In this document: piece by piece, positions 41,919 to 51,354 of the stretch | Numbering within the stretch: the first letter of the stretch is position 1 | How the letters are laid out: the number at the start of each line of letters is the position of its first letter | Origin: Changpingibacter yushuensis | GTDB taxonomy: Bacteria; Actinomycetota; Actinomycetes; Actinomycetales; Actinomycetaceae | Direction: 5' to 3' | Assembly: GCF_014041995.1 (NCBI RefSeq) | Contig: NZ_CP059492.1 | Span: 124,001-188,000, forward strand | Length of the DNA stretch: 64,000 nucleotides | The notes under the pieces: generated by a model | Seen by the model: the letters and a program-made list of their open reading frames with translations, nothing else | Databases searched by the model: none | Told to the model about the DNA's origin: nothing | Program-made: the position numbers and the translations under genes

Positions 41919-43658
41919 GTGGACTTCACACCGATTTCTGAGCAAGCTCATACTCATTACCAGAAGGGTGTTCCATGTGAGATACCTGAGCCCGAAGGCC
42001 CTATCTTCGAGCTGTTGGAACACACAGCCAACACGTATCCGAAATCACCCGCGATCGATTACTTCGGAAGCGTGTGGACGTATGAGGAGTTGTTGTGTGA
42101 GGCACTCAAAGGTGCCGATGTTCTCGCGAAGCGCGGTGTGAAAAAGGGTGACGTGGTCTCGATTGCGTTGCCGAACTGCCCGCAACATCTCATTGCCTTC
42201 TACGCCGCCCAACGCCTCGGGGCAGTAGTGGCAGAGCTCAACCCGCTCGCGCCCGCCGCGCAGCTGCAACAGCAAATTGAGCGCCACCAAGGGCAGATAT
42301 GTATTGTGTGGCAGAAGTCTGCACAGACTGTGGTCAAGGCGGGCGTGAATCCAAGCAGTCTTCTCACAGTGGATATCACTTTCCCCATGCCCCACTCAAT
42401 GCGAATGAAGCTGAAACTGCCAGTGGCCGAGGCTCGTAAGCAGCGCAAGGCTATGACCGGCCCGGTGCCACGCAGGTCAAGATCGTGGGACGAACTCGTG
42501 CGCGATGCGGCTCCTTACTCGGGTCCTGCTCTTCAGATTGCGCCTTCTGACTATGCAGTAATCCTGCATTCGTCAGGCACGAACGGGATTCCCAAATCTG
42601 TGCCGTTGACGCACGCAAACGTCCGCGCAAACGTAAACCAGAACCTGTTTTGGGTGTGGGGCCTGGATCGTGGAGCGGAGACCTTCTTCTCCTTGCTGCC
42701 ATATTTCCATGCGTTTGGAATGTGCTTCTTGTTGTGTTCGGGCGTGGGAATTGGTGCATGCCAAATCATTCTTCCCACGTTCAGCCCGCAACTGGCGCTC
42801 AACGCCCATCAACGCCGCAATGTGACGTTCTTTCTCGGTGTGCCACCCATGTTTGATCGAATCGCCCGCTACGCAAGCGAACACGATATAGATATTTCGA
42901 GCATTGAGTTTGCGGTTTCAGGAGGCATGGGTCTGTCACGAGAGATTGCTGAGCGCTGGGAAGAAACCTCTGGCCACTTCATCATTGAGGGCTACGGAAT
43001 GTCCGAGACCTCACCGACCTTGTGCGGCTCACCACTTTCTGCGGACCGACGCCCGGGTTGCCTTGGGCTCCCATTCCCCAGCACAAACATGCGCTTGGTT
43101 GATCAGAATGATCCCACGCGCGATGTTCCCGACGGCGAACCCGGCGAGATTCTGGTGAAAGGGCCACAGGTCTTCTCTGGTTACCTTGACGATCCAGAGG
43201 AGACCCGGACAGCGTTCGTGGATGGCTGGTTCCGTACTGGCGACATTGCGCGCAACGACGACGGCTTCATCTACCTTGTTGATCGCTCCAAGGACCTCAT
43301 CATCACAAATGGGTTCAACGTGTTCCCCTCGAACGTTGAGGCGGCCCTGAGGAAGCTGACGAACGTGACGGACGTCGTCGTCGTCGGAGTACCAAACGAG
43401 GCGATGGGTGAGGAAGTCGCGGCCGTGGTGACTGCGCCGTGGAAGAACCCGGATCTCAAGCGCCTGCGCGCGACCTTGGAAAAGGAGCTGCCCCATTATG
43501 CGCTCCCGCGCCAGCTGCACTTGGTGGAGGAAATCCCGCGCAACCTTATCGGCAAGCCTGAGAGACGGAAGGTACGGGAGACGATTATCGCGGCGGGTTC
43601 TGCCGAACGAGTGACCGATTGGCGCAAGGGCGGCCCGTTCGCTCCCGCTCCTCGTTAG
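41919..43658 (+). CDS. AMP-dependent fatty acyl-CoA synthetase/ligase
   Basis: This 579-residue ANL-superfamily enzyme activates a carboxylic acid with ATP and CoA. Its P-loop-like A3 motif reads LHSSGTNGIPKSVPLTH, a variant of the usual SSGTTGxPKG. The others are A5 GYGMSETSP, A7 WFRTGDIA, A8 DRSKDLIITNGFNVFPSNVE and the C-terminal A10 Lys in NLIGKPERR. A long-chain fatty acid substrate is likely. GGAGG lies eight bases before the GTG start. aroB follows after 35 bp on the same strand. Confidence 0.92.
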   Translation: MDFTPISEQAHTHYQKGVPCEIPEPEGPIFELLEHTANTYPKSPAIDYFGSVWTYEELLCEALKGADVLAKRGVKKGDVVSIALPNCPQHLIAFYAAQRLGAVVAELNPLAPAAQLQQQIERHQGQICIVWQKSAQTVVKAGVNPSSLLTVDITFPMPHSMRMKLKLPVAEARKQRKAMTGPVPRRSRSWDELVRDAAPYSGPALQIAPSDYAVILHSSGTNGIPKSVPLTHANVRANVNQNLFWVWGLDRGAETFFSLLPYFHAFGMCFLLCSGVGIGACQIILPTFSPQLALNAHQRRNVTFFLGVPPMFDRIARYASEHDIDISSIEFAVSGGMGLSREIAERWEETSGHFIIEGYGMSETSPTLCGSPLSADRRPGCLGLPFPSTNMRLVDQNDPTRDVPDGEPGEILVKGPQVFSGYLDDPEETRTAFVDGWFRTGDIARNDDGFIYLVDRSKDLIITNGFNVFPSNVEAALRKLTNVTDVVVVGVPNEAMGEEVAAVVTAPWKNPDLKRLRATLEKELPHYALPRQLHLVEEIPRNLIGKPERRKVRETIIAAGSAERVTDWRKGGPFAPAPR

Positions 43659-43693
43659 ACTGGCCTGCAGTTACGTTGCCGCAGGGAGTGAGC

Positions 43694-44830
43694 ATGGAAG
43701 TCACGGAATTCAAGGTTGAGCTGGTTCGCACTGTTGATGAGTCGTATCCGATCGTGGTTGGCCGCGGACTCGATGCAAAGGTCGTGGAGCTAGCGTCCCG
43801 AGGTGACCTCGCGGAGCGCAGGATTGCCGTGATCACTGATACCACCGTGGTTGAACTCGCCGGGAAGTCCATTGCGCGTGCATTGGCTGATGCGGGACGT
43901 CGCGTTGATGTGCTGGCGTTCCCTGCCGGTGAGCCGAACAAGGTTCGCGCCACAAAGGAAGCACTTGAGGACCAACTCATTGCTCTCGGATGTGGCCGTG
44001 ACACCTTGATTGTTGCGGTAGGTGGAGGGGTTGTAACCGACTTGGCGGGCTTCGTTGCCGCCACTTTTACTCGCGGCGTTCCCTACATCTCGGTCTCTAC
44101 AACGCTTCTTGGCGCAGCGGACGCCGCGGTTGGTGGAAAAACGGCGGTAGATACGCCAGCAGCAACAAACCTTATTGGTGCCTTCCATCAGCCCAGCGCT
44201 GTGGTGATCGATGTGGATCGGTGGCTGACTCTATCCGATGCCCAGATTCGCGACGGCATGGGCGAGACGGTCAAGCATGCCTGCCTAGGCGATGTGCAGT
44301 ACTTTGATGCCCTCGAAGATGCTTTTGTCACTCGTGGAATGAGCCCGGCGGAGTTCGTGCGCGATGACGGATTGGCGGAACTCGTCGCTCGCCGCAACTG
44401 CGAGATCAAGAGAGACTTCGTGGTGTCCGATGTACACGAAGGCAACCGGCGAATGGCTCTCAATCTGGGCCATACGATTGGCCGTGCACTGGAGACCGCC
44501 ATGGGATACACGATGAGCCATGGCGAGTGCGTGGCGGTGGGGTTGAACTTGCAGGCCAAGTGGGGTGTGCAGTTCGGCTACCTCACACAGGGAGAAGCTG
44601 ACCGGATTGAGCGTCTCCTGCGTGCCATTGGCCTGCCCACCGCTCTGCCGGAATCAGTGACTGTTGAGGCGATCATGGATGCAATGACGCACGACAAGAA
44701 GGGCAAGAGTGGTGCGATCCGATTCGTCTTCGAGCGCGGTATCGGAGACATGATGGTTTTCGACGACGGCGCGTCGGCGCGTCCCGTGCCCTCCGAGGAA
44801 ATCGCGGACTTTTTGAGAAGCGCAATCTGA
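43694..44830 (+). CDS. aroB: 3-dehydroquinate synthase family protein
   Basis: This 378-residue NAD- and metal-dependent cyclase of the shikimate pathway has the NAD-binding VAVGGGVVTDLAGFVAATF, VSTTLLGAADAAVGGKTAVD, and metal ligands Glu in GMGETVKHA, His in NLGHTIGRALE and His in MSHGECVAVG. These match AroB throughout. It is not grouped with other aro genes here, but follows the acyl-CoA ligase by 35 bp. The ATG at 43694 has GGGAG at good spacing, so the longer frame from 43619 is not used. A related cyclase (2-epi-valiolone-type) cannot be excluded from context alone. Confidence 0.87.
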   Translation: MEVTEFKVELVRTVDESYPIVVGRGLDAKVVELASRGDLAERRIAVITDTTVVELAGKSIARALADAGRRVDVLAFPAGEPNKVRATKEALEDQLIALGCGRDTLIVAVGGGVVTDLAGFVAATFTRGVPYISVSTTLLGAADAAVGGKTAVDTPAATNLIGAFHQPSAVVIDVDRWLTLSDAQIRDGMGETVKHACLGDVQYFDALEDAFVTRGMSPAEFVRDDGLAELVARRNCEIKRDFVVSDVHEGNRRMALNLGHTIGRALETAMGYTMSHGECVAVGLNLQAKWGVQFGYLTQGEADRIERLLRAIGLPTALPESVTVEAIMDAMTHDKKGKSGAIRFVFERGIGDMMVFDDGASARPVPSEEIADFLRSAI

Positions 44831-44915
44831 CTTTGGCTTTTCCTGAAAGAAACATGGGAGTCTTGTAGAGTCTTTCTAGTTGCCCGCACGCCATGTGCCT
44901 CACATCGGAGCATCT

Positions 44916-45917
44916 ATGAGTACTCGCAAAACAAAGCTCTCCGGATTCACCGCGGCGATCAGGTTTCTTCTTCTGGTTGTGATCGCAGTGGCGCTGGTGA
45001 AGATAGCTTTCATACCCGATTCTGCGGAAGCCACTGATCCGGACGGGCTCGCTCCAGGCGGTACGTTCGGCGAACTGACGGTCGTGCCAGAATCCGGTTC
45101 CATCGTCAATGAACTCACCCTCACTGGAACTGTCGAATCCGATGCATCCTCACCAGTCTTATCTACGTTCGATGGCGAAGTAGTGGCGATCTATGCTGCA
45201 GACGGCGTGGCCGTGAATCAAGGTGAAAGAATCCTTCTGATCCAACGGACAGAACAGGGCGACGACGTCGTTTCAGTAGACGAGGAAGGCAACGAGGTCG
45301 TTACCCCAGGGAAAACCATCTATAAGTCAGAGTATGTGGTGGCTCCGGCTTCGGGAACGTTGAAGCTCACAGCGCTCATGGGCCAGCAGTTTGTTATCGG
45401 GGACCAACTTGGCACCGTGCAGCCGGCCACCTATTCTGCAGTGGCTTCATTGACGGCTGACCAGATGTATCGGATTCAAGATGTGCCGAGCAAAGCTACG
45501 CTAACCATCACCAATGGGCCTGCTCCCTTTGAATGCGAGGGTCTACTCATCTCCACCCCTGCGGCATCCGATGATCAAGAGGGTACAGGCACCACCATCC
45601 AAGCGTCGTGCGCGATTCCTGATGGTCAGAAGGTCTTCCCTGGACTCCAAGTGACAATGAGCATCGTGGCCGGAGAAGTTACGGATGTCCTCACTCTGCC
45701 AGTCAGTGCAGTGGAGGGGCGCTACGCAAGTGGTTACGTGTACCTGCCTACAGGCGGGGAGGGTGACGCGGAAAAGGTTGCAGTGAAGCTCGGAATTACA
45801 GACGGTCAGCGCATCCACATCATCGAGGGTCTCACTGCCGAAGATGAGGTTCTGGAGTTCGTTCCCACCGAAGGCAACGCTATGGAGTGCAACGAGTTCA
45901 CCGGCGAAGGCTGCTGA
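44916..45917 (+). CDS. MacA/HlyD-like membrane-fusion component of an ABC export system
   Basis: This 333-residue protein has one N-terminal membrane helix (FLLLVVIAVALVKIAFI) and an extracytoplasmic part with a lipoyl/biotinyl-like half-motif (PVLSTFDGEVVAIYAADGVAVNQGERI) and beta-barrel segments (VFPGLQVTMSIVAGEV, LTLPVSAVEGRYASGYVYLP), as in MacA-type adaptors. There is little coiled coil, as expected for a Gram-positive adaptor. GGAG lies six bases before the ATG. The ATPase and permease genes follow with a one-base gap and then an overlap, so the three form one operon. Confidence 0.82.
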   Translation: MSTRKTKLSGFTAAIRFLLLVVIAVALVKIAFIPDSAEATDPDGLAPGGTFGELTVVPESGSIVNELTLTGTVESDASSPVLSTFDGEVVAIYAADGVAVNQGERILLIQRTEQGDDVVSVDEEGNEVVTPGKTIYKSEYVVAPASGTLKLTALMGQQFVIGDQLGTVQPATYSAVASLTADQMYRIQDVPSKATLTITNGPAPFECEGLLISTPAASDDQEGTGTTIQASCAIPDGQKVFPGLQVTMSIVAGEVTDVLTLPVSAVEGRYASGYVYLPTGGEGDAEKVAVKLGITDGQRIHIIEGLTAEDEVLEFVPTEGNAMECNEFTGEGC

Positions 45918-45918
45918 T

Positions 45919-46728
45919 ATGGCTCTTGTGGAGATGGCAGATGCCACCCGCACTGTGGACCTTCCTGATGGTTCGCCGTTGCACATCTTGCAGGGTGTCA
46001 CACTGCGTGCTGAGGCTGGCGAACGAGTTTCTATTGTGGGGCGCTCAGGCACGGGCAAATCTACGCTTCTCAACATTTTGGGCATGCTGGATAAGCCAAA
46101 TTCGGGCACATATTCCGTGGATGGGCAGGACGCGCTGGCACTACGGGAGCGCAAGCGGGCAGCTATGCGTGGGCGGACCTTTGGCTTCGTGTTCCAGCAG
46201 TTCAACATCTTCTCTGAACGTACCGCGTTGGAGAATGTTGAGGTACCCCTGCTCTACACGACGGGCGCACAGTTCTGGAAGCGTTCGAGCATAGCTGCCG
46301 CCATGCTCGAACGGGTGGGGCTTGGGGATCGGCTTGATTCATACCCTGCGGAGATGTCCGGCGGTGAACAACAACGCATCGCTATTGCTCGGGCACTGGT
46401 ACGCCAACCGCGCGTGATCCTGGCAGACGAACCCACTGGTGCACTCGATCCCGAAACGGGTCGTTCCGTCATGACCCTTCTGGAGGATGTTGCATCCGAG
46501 AATGACTCTGCGCTTATCGTGATCACGCATGACCTCAATGTTGCGTCGCGTGCAGATAGGGTGCTGGTACTTGCCGAAGGAGTGCTTCACCCAGTCGCCA
46601 CCGCTCGCGACGCGCTCAGCGCGGACGAGTCCCTCGTCCAAAAGGCCCAGCAGCCACGTGAGCAAGAAGCAGAAGCACGTGAGCAAGAAGCCCAAGCCCA
46701 CGAGATTGCGCAGGTCCGCGATGTTTAG
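45919..46728 (+). CDS. MacB/LolD-type ABC transporter ATP-binding protein
   Basis: This 269-residue ATPase shows Walker A GRSGTGKSTLLNILG, the Q-loop FVFQQFNIF, signature MSGGEQQRIAIARAL, Walker B VILADEPTGALD and the H-loop ITHDLNVA. This is the MacB/LolD/FtsE class that works with FtsX-like permeases. The C-terminus carries an unusual Gln/Glu/Ala-rich tail with an internal duplication (REQEAEA, REQEAQA). It is co-translated with its neighbours: it starts one base after the adaptor stop and overlaps the permease by eight bases. Confidence 0.93.
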   Translation: MALVEMADATRTVDLPDGSPLHILQGVTLRAEAGERVSIVGRSGTGKSTLLNILGMLDKPNSGTYSVDGQDALALRERKRAAMRGRTFGFVFQQFNIFSERTALENVEVPLLYTTGAQFWKRSSIAAAMLERVGLGDRLDSYPAEMSGGEQQRIAIARALVRQPRVILADEPTGALDPETGRSVMTLLEDVASENDSALIVITHDLNVASRADRVLVLAEGVLHPVATARDALSADESLVQKAQQPREQEAEAREQEAQAHEIAQVRDV

Positions 46729-48070
46729 CTCCATCATCGGAGCCCTTGTGGAGGCATGGGGCGAGGTCAAGGTGCAACGGGCTAGGGTGGTGCTTTCCTT
46801 GGTGGGTGTGACCGCGGCAGTTGCGGCCATGGCCACGGTGATCGCCATCGGTGATTTGCTCATTCAATCAGAACGCGAGAATCAGGAAGCGTGGAGTGGG
46901 CGTGAGGTCACTCTAACCATCAGCGCCTACCAATCCGGTGATACCCCGATTCTTGATGATGCGTGCGCAACGGGTGATTGTTCAACTTATGCGGACGGTA
47001 CTTCCGATTCGCCCAACTCCGTGGAGCAGGATGTGATCGTGGATCCGCTGGGGCAGGCAATGCTCACAGTCGCCGAGCGATTCGATATCCGCTATTGGTC
47101 ACGTGTTTCCACCGCGTACGACCTCCAGATTAAGGAGTTTGACGAGCTGGTGAACCTCGGTACATTCCACGGTGCATACATCGACGGAGTGGTGGAGGAG
47201 TGGTCCTCGCCTGAGGTGTATGCCGTGGATCCAGACTATGCCGTGCTCTACCGGTTACGGCCTTCTCAGGGGCGCTGGCTTGCTTCTGGAGACGTCAACC
47301 AACGCGTAACACCAGTGGTGATTAACTCGACCATGTGGGAGCTGTTTGGGAAACCGGACATTTCTGTGCCGACCACATTGACTTTCACGCGTCCGGAGGC
47401 CCAGACCATACGGATTGTGGGCGTGGTACCAGCTGGCAGCACGTGGGATTCTCCTCGGATTTACATGCCGTACGATTCGTGGCAGTTGATGAAACCAAGC
47501 GACGTTGAACAGGGAGCAATCGATTCGACTGCCGCGGTGTGGGTGGGCCCGGACAATGCCGACGAAGCCCGAACCACCCTACCCGCTGCAGTTGCCGCAG
47601 TGCTTGGCGACGACTGGACTGCGGAGGCCTATGGCGGTGAACAGTGGGACGACGCCGCCGATCAGCTCGAGACGGTGCGGCTGGCCATTATGGGCATCGG
47701 TGGAATCGTGATTCTGCTCGGTGCATTAGGTCTGCTCAACGTCGCAGTGGTTACCGTTCGTCAACGAGTTCGAGAAATCGGGATCCGGCGTGCCGTAGGA
47801 GCGTCTGCAGGCCGCGTGTTCTTTGCCGTGTTCATGGAGTCCGTGGTGGCCACATTTGTTGCCGGGATCGTAGGTGTGGGCATTGCTGTGATCGTCACGC
47901 GCTACCTTCCACTCGAGTCCATGGGCATCATGCTGCAGAACGCTCCCACTTTCCCAATGTCTGCAGCCATTGCAGGTATCGGTATTGCTACGGGTGTGGG
48001 CGCACTGTGCGGCATCATCCCCGCGATCGCGGCAGTCAAAGTGCGCCCGATCGACGCGATCCGGTACTGA
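46721..48070 (+). CDS. FtsX/MacB-like ABC transporter permease
   Basis: This 449-residue permease has the MacB plan: one N-terminal helix (VVLSLVGVTAAVAAMATVIAI), a large extracytoplasmic domain of about 260 residues with a CATGDC pair, then three C-terminal helices including VRQRVREIGIRRAVGAS, the FtsX signature. Such mechanotransmission systems export or release peptides, lipoproteins or drugs without moving substrate through the membrane. The ATG at 46721 overlaps the ATPase stop. The substrate is unknown. The next gene encodes a secreted protein. Confidence 0.92.
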   Translation: MFSSIIGALVEAWGEVKVQRARVVLSLVGVTAAVAAMATVIAIGDLLIQSERENQEAWSGREVTLTISAYQSGDTPILDDACATGDCSTYADGTSDSPNSVEQDVIVDPLGQAMLTVAERFDIRYWSRVSTAYDLQIKEFDELVNLGTFHGAYIDGVVEEWSSPEVYAVDPDYAVLYRLRPSQGRWLASGDVNQRVTPVVINSTMWELFGKPDISVPTTLTFTRPEAQTIRIVGVVPAGSTWDSPRIYMPYDSWQLMKPSDVEQGAIDSTAAVWVGPDNADEARTTLPAAVAAVLGDDWTAEAYGGEQWDDAADQLETVRLAIMGIGGIVILLGALGLLNVAVVTVRQRVREIGIRRAVGASAGRVFFAVFMESVVATFVAGIVGVGIAVIVTRYLPLESMGIMLQNAPTFPMSAAIAGIGIATGVGALCGIIPAIAAVKVRPIDAIRY

Positions 48071-48188
48071 GAACGGCAGCCCCTGGATCTTCCCGCCTGA
48101 GAACTGTCGAAATGGCTGGTCACACAGGCAGTTCCTTCAGATATTGTTGAGGTATCTGCAACCCCTGACAGAATCTGGAGAGGGATCA

Positions 48189-50159
48189 GTGCACACTGGG
48201 CAACATAAGGGCTTTGTTGGTTTGACACTCGCAGCACTACTGGCTGTGAGCCAGCTGCTGCCTGCCGGCGCCGCACTGGCGGTTAGCGAGAGCCCGGCGG
48301 CCACTGGGGTCGTCGTCGTCCCCAAGAATCCAGACGATCCTGCTGCTGGGATCTACGTTAACGATGCGTGGACGGCCACGGCCAACAACGCATACTCGTT
48401 CGGGAAGTCCACAGATGCGTTTGTGGTGGGTGACTGGAATGGCAATGGCTCCGATACTTTGGGAATCAGGCGTTCGAGCACTTTCTACCTGCGCGATCAG
48501 AACAGCGACGGCGCAGCTACGTATTCGTTTGTCTTTGGCCGTTCCACCGATTCGATCTTTATCGGAGACTGGGACGGAGACGGCAAAGACACACTTGCCG
48601 TGCGCCGCGGCAACCGGTTCTACATTCAGAACACGCTGACCGGGGGTGAGGCGTCTACGTCGTTCGTCTATGGGCAAGCGGGGGATGAGATCCTAGTGGG
48701 TGACTGGGATGGCGACGGAAAGGATACATTCGCCGTTCGGCGCGGCAACGCCTACCACATCCGGAATACGCTCACCTCGGGAGTTGCGCAATCCGTCATC
48801 GTCTATGGCAAAACGACCGACACGGTTTTGGCTGGCGATTGGGACGGCAATGGCGCCGATAGCTTCGCCGTTCGGCGCGGCAACATCTACCACATCCGCA
48901 ACTCGGTTACCTCGGGAGTCGCGGATCTCAAGCTGGCGTATGGACGGTCCACAGACGACGTTATCGTGGGCGACTGGAACTCGGACGGATCAGATACCTT
49001 AGGGGTGATCCGCCGCGATGGAATCGTTCCAACACTTGTGGCCGCGCACGATCCCCAGGGCCGGATCGATAGCGTAGCACCGGCCGCCTCCGCAGTCACC
49101 GTTTCCGGCTGGACTTACGATCCGGATACATCGAAATCGTTGACAATCCAGATCTTCGTGGACAACAGCTCCACTCTTGTGAAGGCATCCCTGCAACGTG
49201 CCGATGTCAAGACAGCCTACGGGCTTGCGCAGGATACGGTGGGCTTCTCCAAGACGGTCTCGGCAACGGCTGGGAACCATCGCGTGTGCGTGGTGGCAAT
49301 CAATGAAGGTAGCGGTACAAGCAAGAAGCTCGGCTGTTCCACCGTCACAGTGTCAGCCTCACCATCCCCCACTCCGTCCCCGAGCCCGAGCGCTACCACG
49401 TCAACGCCAACGACGGCTCCGCCCACCGCCACACCAACGGCTTCCCCAACTTCCAGCGTGGACCCCAACACCACCTTTGTTGCGGGCAACATCATTTCTG
49501 ATGCGAAGATGTTCGATTCGGGAACGATGAGCGTGGCCGAGATTCAAGCATTCCTTCAGGCGCAGAATCCCTCCTGTGAAGCAGGTCAGGAAAAGTGCCT
49601 GAAGGACTACACCAAGACCACCCTCACAATGACGTCGAATTACTGTTCGGCATTCCAGGGAGCCAATAACGAAAGCGCGGCTTCCATGATCGCGAAGGCG
49701 GCACAAGCCTGTGGTGTGAATCCTCAGGTTCTGCTGGTCACTCTTCAAAAGGAACAGGGGCTCATTTCGGCAACTGGTTCTGCGTTGACCAGTGTGAAGT
49801 ATGATCAGGCACTCGGTTTCGGTTGTGCCACAACTGGTACATGTGGGCCGCAATATGCAGGTTTCGCCAACCAACTCTATTCGGCCGCCTCACGATACGT
49901 GGAGTATGGAGTGCGGGCGAGCGCCTTCACCTACCGTTCGGGAGGGACGTACTCCATCCCCTACAACCCAGTAGCATCCTGCGGATCTGCGCCCGTCACG
50001 ATCGCGAATAAGGCCACCGCCGCTCTGTACAACTACACGCCATACCAGCCCAACGCCGCTGCTTTGGCAAACATGTACGGCACTGGCGATGAATGCTCCA
50101 CATATGGCAATCGCAACTTCTGGCGGATATTCACCCACTGGTTTGGGGCAACGCACTGA
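48189..50159 (+). CDS. Secreted protein with FG-GAP/VCBS-like repeats and a lysozyme-like C-terminal domain
   Basis: This 656-residue protein starts at GTG 48189 (GGAGAGGG upstream) with a signal peptide (GLTLAALLAVSQLLPAGAALA). Residues about 60-275 hold five repeats of about 43 residues built on VGDWDGDGKDTFAVRRGN, the calcium-binding-loop type of FG-GAP/VCBS repeats. A Bacterial Ig-like region follows, then a Ser/Thr/Pro linker. The C-terminal 190 residues look lysozyme/transglycosylase-like, with SMIAKAAQACGVNPQVLLV and a probable catalytic Glu in LQKEQGL, ending FWRIFTHWFGATH. This points to a cell-wall-acting or adhesive extracellular protein. Confidence 0.8.
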   Translation: MHTGQHKGFVGLTLAALLAVSQLLPAGAALAVSESPAATGVVVVPKNPDDPAAGIYVNDAWTATANNAYSFGKSTDAFVVGDWNGNGSDTLGIRRSSTFYLRDQNSDGAATYSFVFGRSTDSIFIGDWDGDGKDTLAVRRGNRFYIQNTLTGGEASTSFVYGQAGDEILVGDWDGDGKDTFAVRRGNAYHIRNTLTSGVAQSVIVYGKTTDTVLAGDWDGNGADSFAVRRGNIYHIRNSVTSGVADLKLAYGRSTDDVIVGDWNSDGSDTLGVIRRDGIVPTLVAAHDPQGRIDSVAPAASAVTVSGWTYDPDTSKSLTIQIFVDNSSTLVKASLQRADVKTAYGLAQDTVGFSKTVSATAGNHRVCVVAINEGSGTSKKLGCSTVTVSASPSPTPSPSPSATTSTPTTAPPTATPTASPTSSVDPNTTFVAGNIISDAKMFDSGTMSVAEIQAFLQAQNPSCEAGQEKCLKDYTKTTLTMTSNYCSAFQGANNESAASMIAKAAQACGVNPQVLLVTLQKEQGLISATGSALTSVKYDQALGFGCATTGTCGPQYAGFANQLYSAASRYVEYGVRASAFTYRSGGTYSIPYNPVASCGSAPVTIANKATAALYNYTPYQPNAAALANMYGTGDECSTYGNRNFWRIFTHWFGATH

Positions 50160-50236
50160 TAGATCGCCGGTGTGCCGAAGCTACTAGCTCACAGCATCGG
50201 CAGCTGGCCAGCAACTCAACATGGACATACGAAAGA

Positions 50237-50270
50237 GGGATGGGCCCAGCAAATCTGCTGGGCCCATCCC
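50237..50270. terminator. 15-bp perfect hairpin between convergent genes
   Basis: GGGATGGGCCCAGCA (50237-50251) pairs with 50256-50270 around AATC. Placed between two convergent stops, it probably terminates both transcripts. Confidence 0.85.
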
Positions 50271-50297
50271 TGTGGACGGCACGCGGAGCGCGCGGCC

Positions 50298-51353
50298 TCA
50301 CTCACCAAACCACGTGCGCACGCACGTGGTTACTTCACGGTCAAAGGCATCGTCTGAGTGATGGTCTGCGATCCACTGTAGGAAGGAACCGCCCACGAGG
50401 TGATCGAGCTGTGCGCGGCATGACTGAGGATCGGTCACTGCCTGATACAGCAGTTGCTCGGCACCTTGTTCGGTGTTGTAAAGGAAGGGATAGCCTTCCG
50501 GGAGAAGCGCGCGCGCCCAAGGTAGATCAGGAAAGATGCCCACCACGCCAGAGCCCAACGCCTCCACGTATGACAAGCCGTACGCTTCTTCTTCCGCGGT
50601 GGCTAGGAAGGCCGTGGTGTGGGAAAGAGCCTCATAGTATGAGGTCCTTTCCGCGGTGAGTGGACCCACCCATATCCAGCTGCGTCGCGAAAACGCCATA
50701 GCCTTCTCGCTGATCAAATGGGATTCCTGAAGCCTCATCTCCACCTTGAGTGGTGTGCGCGCGTGAACCTTTTCAACGATCTTCTTGAACAGATCTGGCC
50801 GCTTGGTGGGCGAGAGGTAGATCGCTGGGTAGAGCACAATTGGCACTTCGGGTTCTTGCCGCTCATGAACGTGCTCCACGCGGAACCCGAGATTCACCCA
50901 GTCGAGCTTGGACAATGAGGAGATCTCGGATACCGTGCGCTTTTGTACAATGTCGCGCACCTCAGAGGCCGTCCTTTCGGAAGCGGCGAAGGTGGGGAAC
51001 AGGGCGCATGAGAGTGCGAAAGAGTATCTGTCTACCCGGTGTTCCAGTTGGTGAACTGGCCACCAAACGAAGTTCATGATGCGTGGCTGAGTTCCGCCCG
51101 ATTCTTGGAAGACTGTGCGCCACACGTCCATCGAGTCCAGCACGTCCATGTTGATAATCACCGAGTCGTCTGGATCGATGAACTCCAATGGCACCACGTC
51201 AAATCCGGCGGCGTGGTGCGGGGATGGCCCCACGAGCTGTGCGCCCGGGAACAGCCTGAGAAAGCGGCGCACGAGTGTTGCCCCAGCATCGTGGCCAGCC
51301 ACGCGACCATCGGGTGTGATAGTTGTGGCATCGCGCTTGATGATGATGTTCAT
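50298..51353 (-). CDS. Glycosyltransferase, GT4-like C-terminal fold
   Basis: This 351-residue protein begins MNIIIKRDATTITPDGRVAG and has a GT-B-like second half with IVLYPAIYLSPTKRPDLFKK and the sugar-nucleotide motif EEEAYGLSYVEALGSG, the usual E-x7-E of GT4 enzymes. It has no membrane helix. Donor and acceptor are unknown. The ATG at 51353 follows the pyrophosphatase stop by one base, so the two are translationally coupled; the long open frame running upstream inside the pyrophosphatase gene is a shadow. An energetic link (pyrophosphate removal) is tempting but speculative. Confidence 0.75.
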   Translation of the reverse strand: MNIIIKRDATTITPDGRVAGHDAGATLVRRFLRLFPGAQLVGPSPHHAAGFDVVPLEFIDPDDSVIINMDVLDSMDVWRTVFQESGGTQPRIMNFVWWPVHQLEHRVDRYSFALSCALFPTFAASERTASEVRDIVQKRTVSEISSLSKLDWVNLGFRVEHVHERQEPEVPIVLYPAIYLSPTKRPDLFKKIVEKVHARTPLKVEMRLQESHLISEKAMAFSRRSWIWVGPLTAERTSYYEALSHTTAFLATAEEEAYGLSYVEALGSGVVGIFPDLPWARALLPEGYPFLYNTEQGAEQLLYQAVTDPQSCRAQLDHLVGGSFLQWIADHHSDDAFDREVTTCVRTWFGE

Positions 51354-51354
51354 G

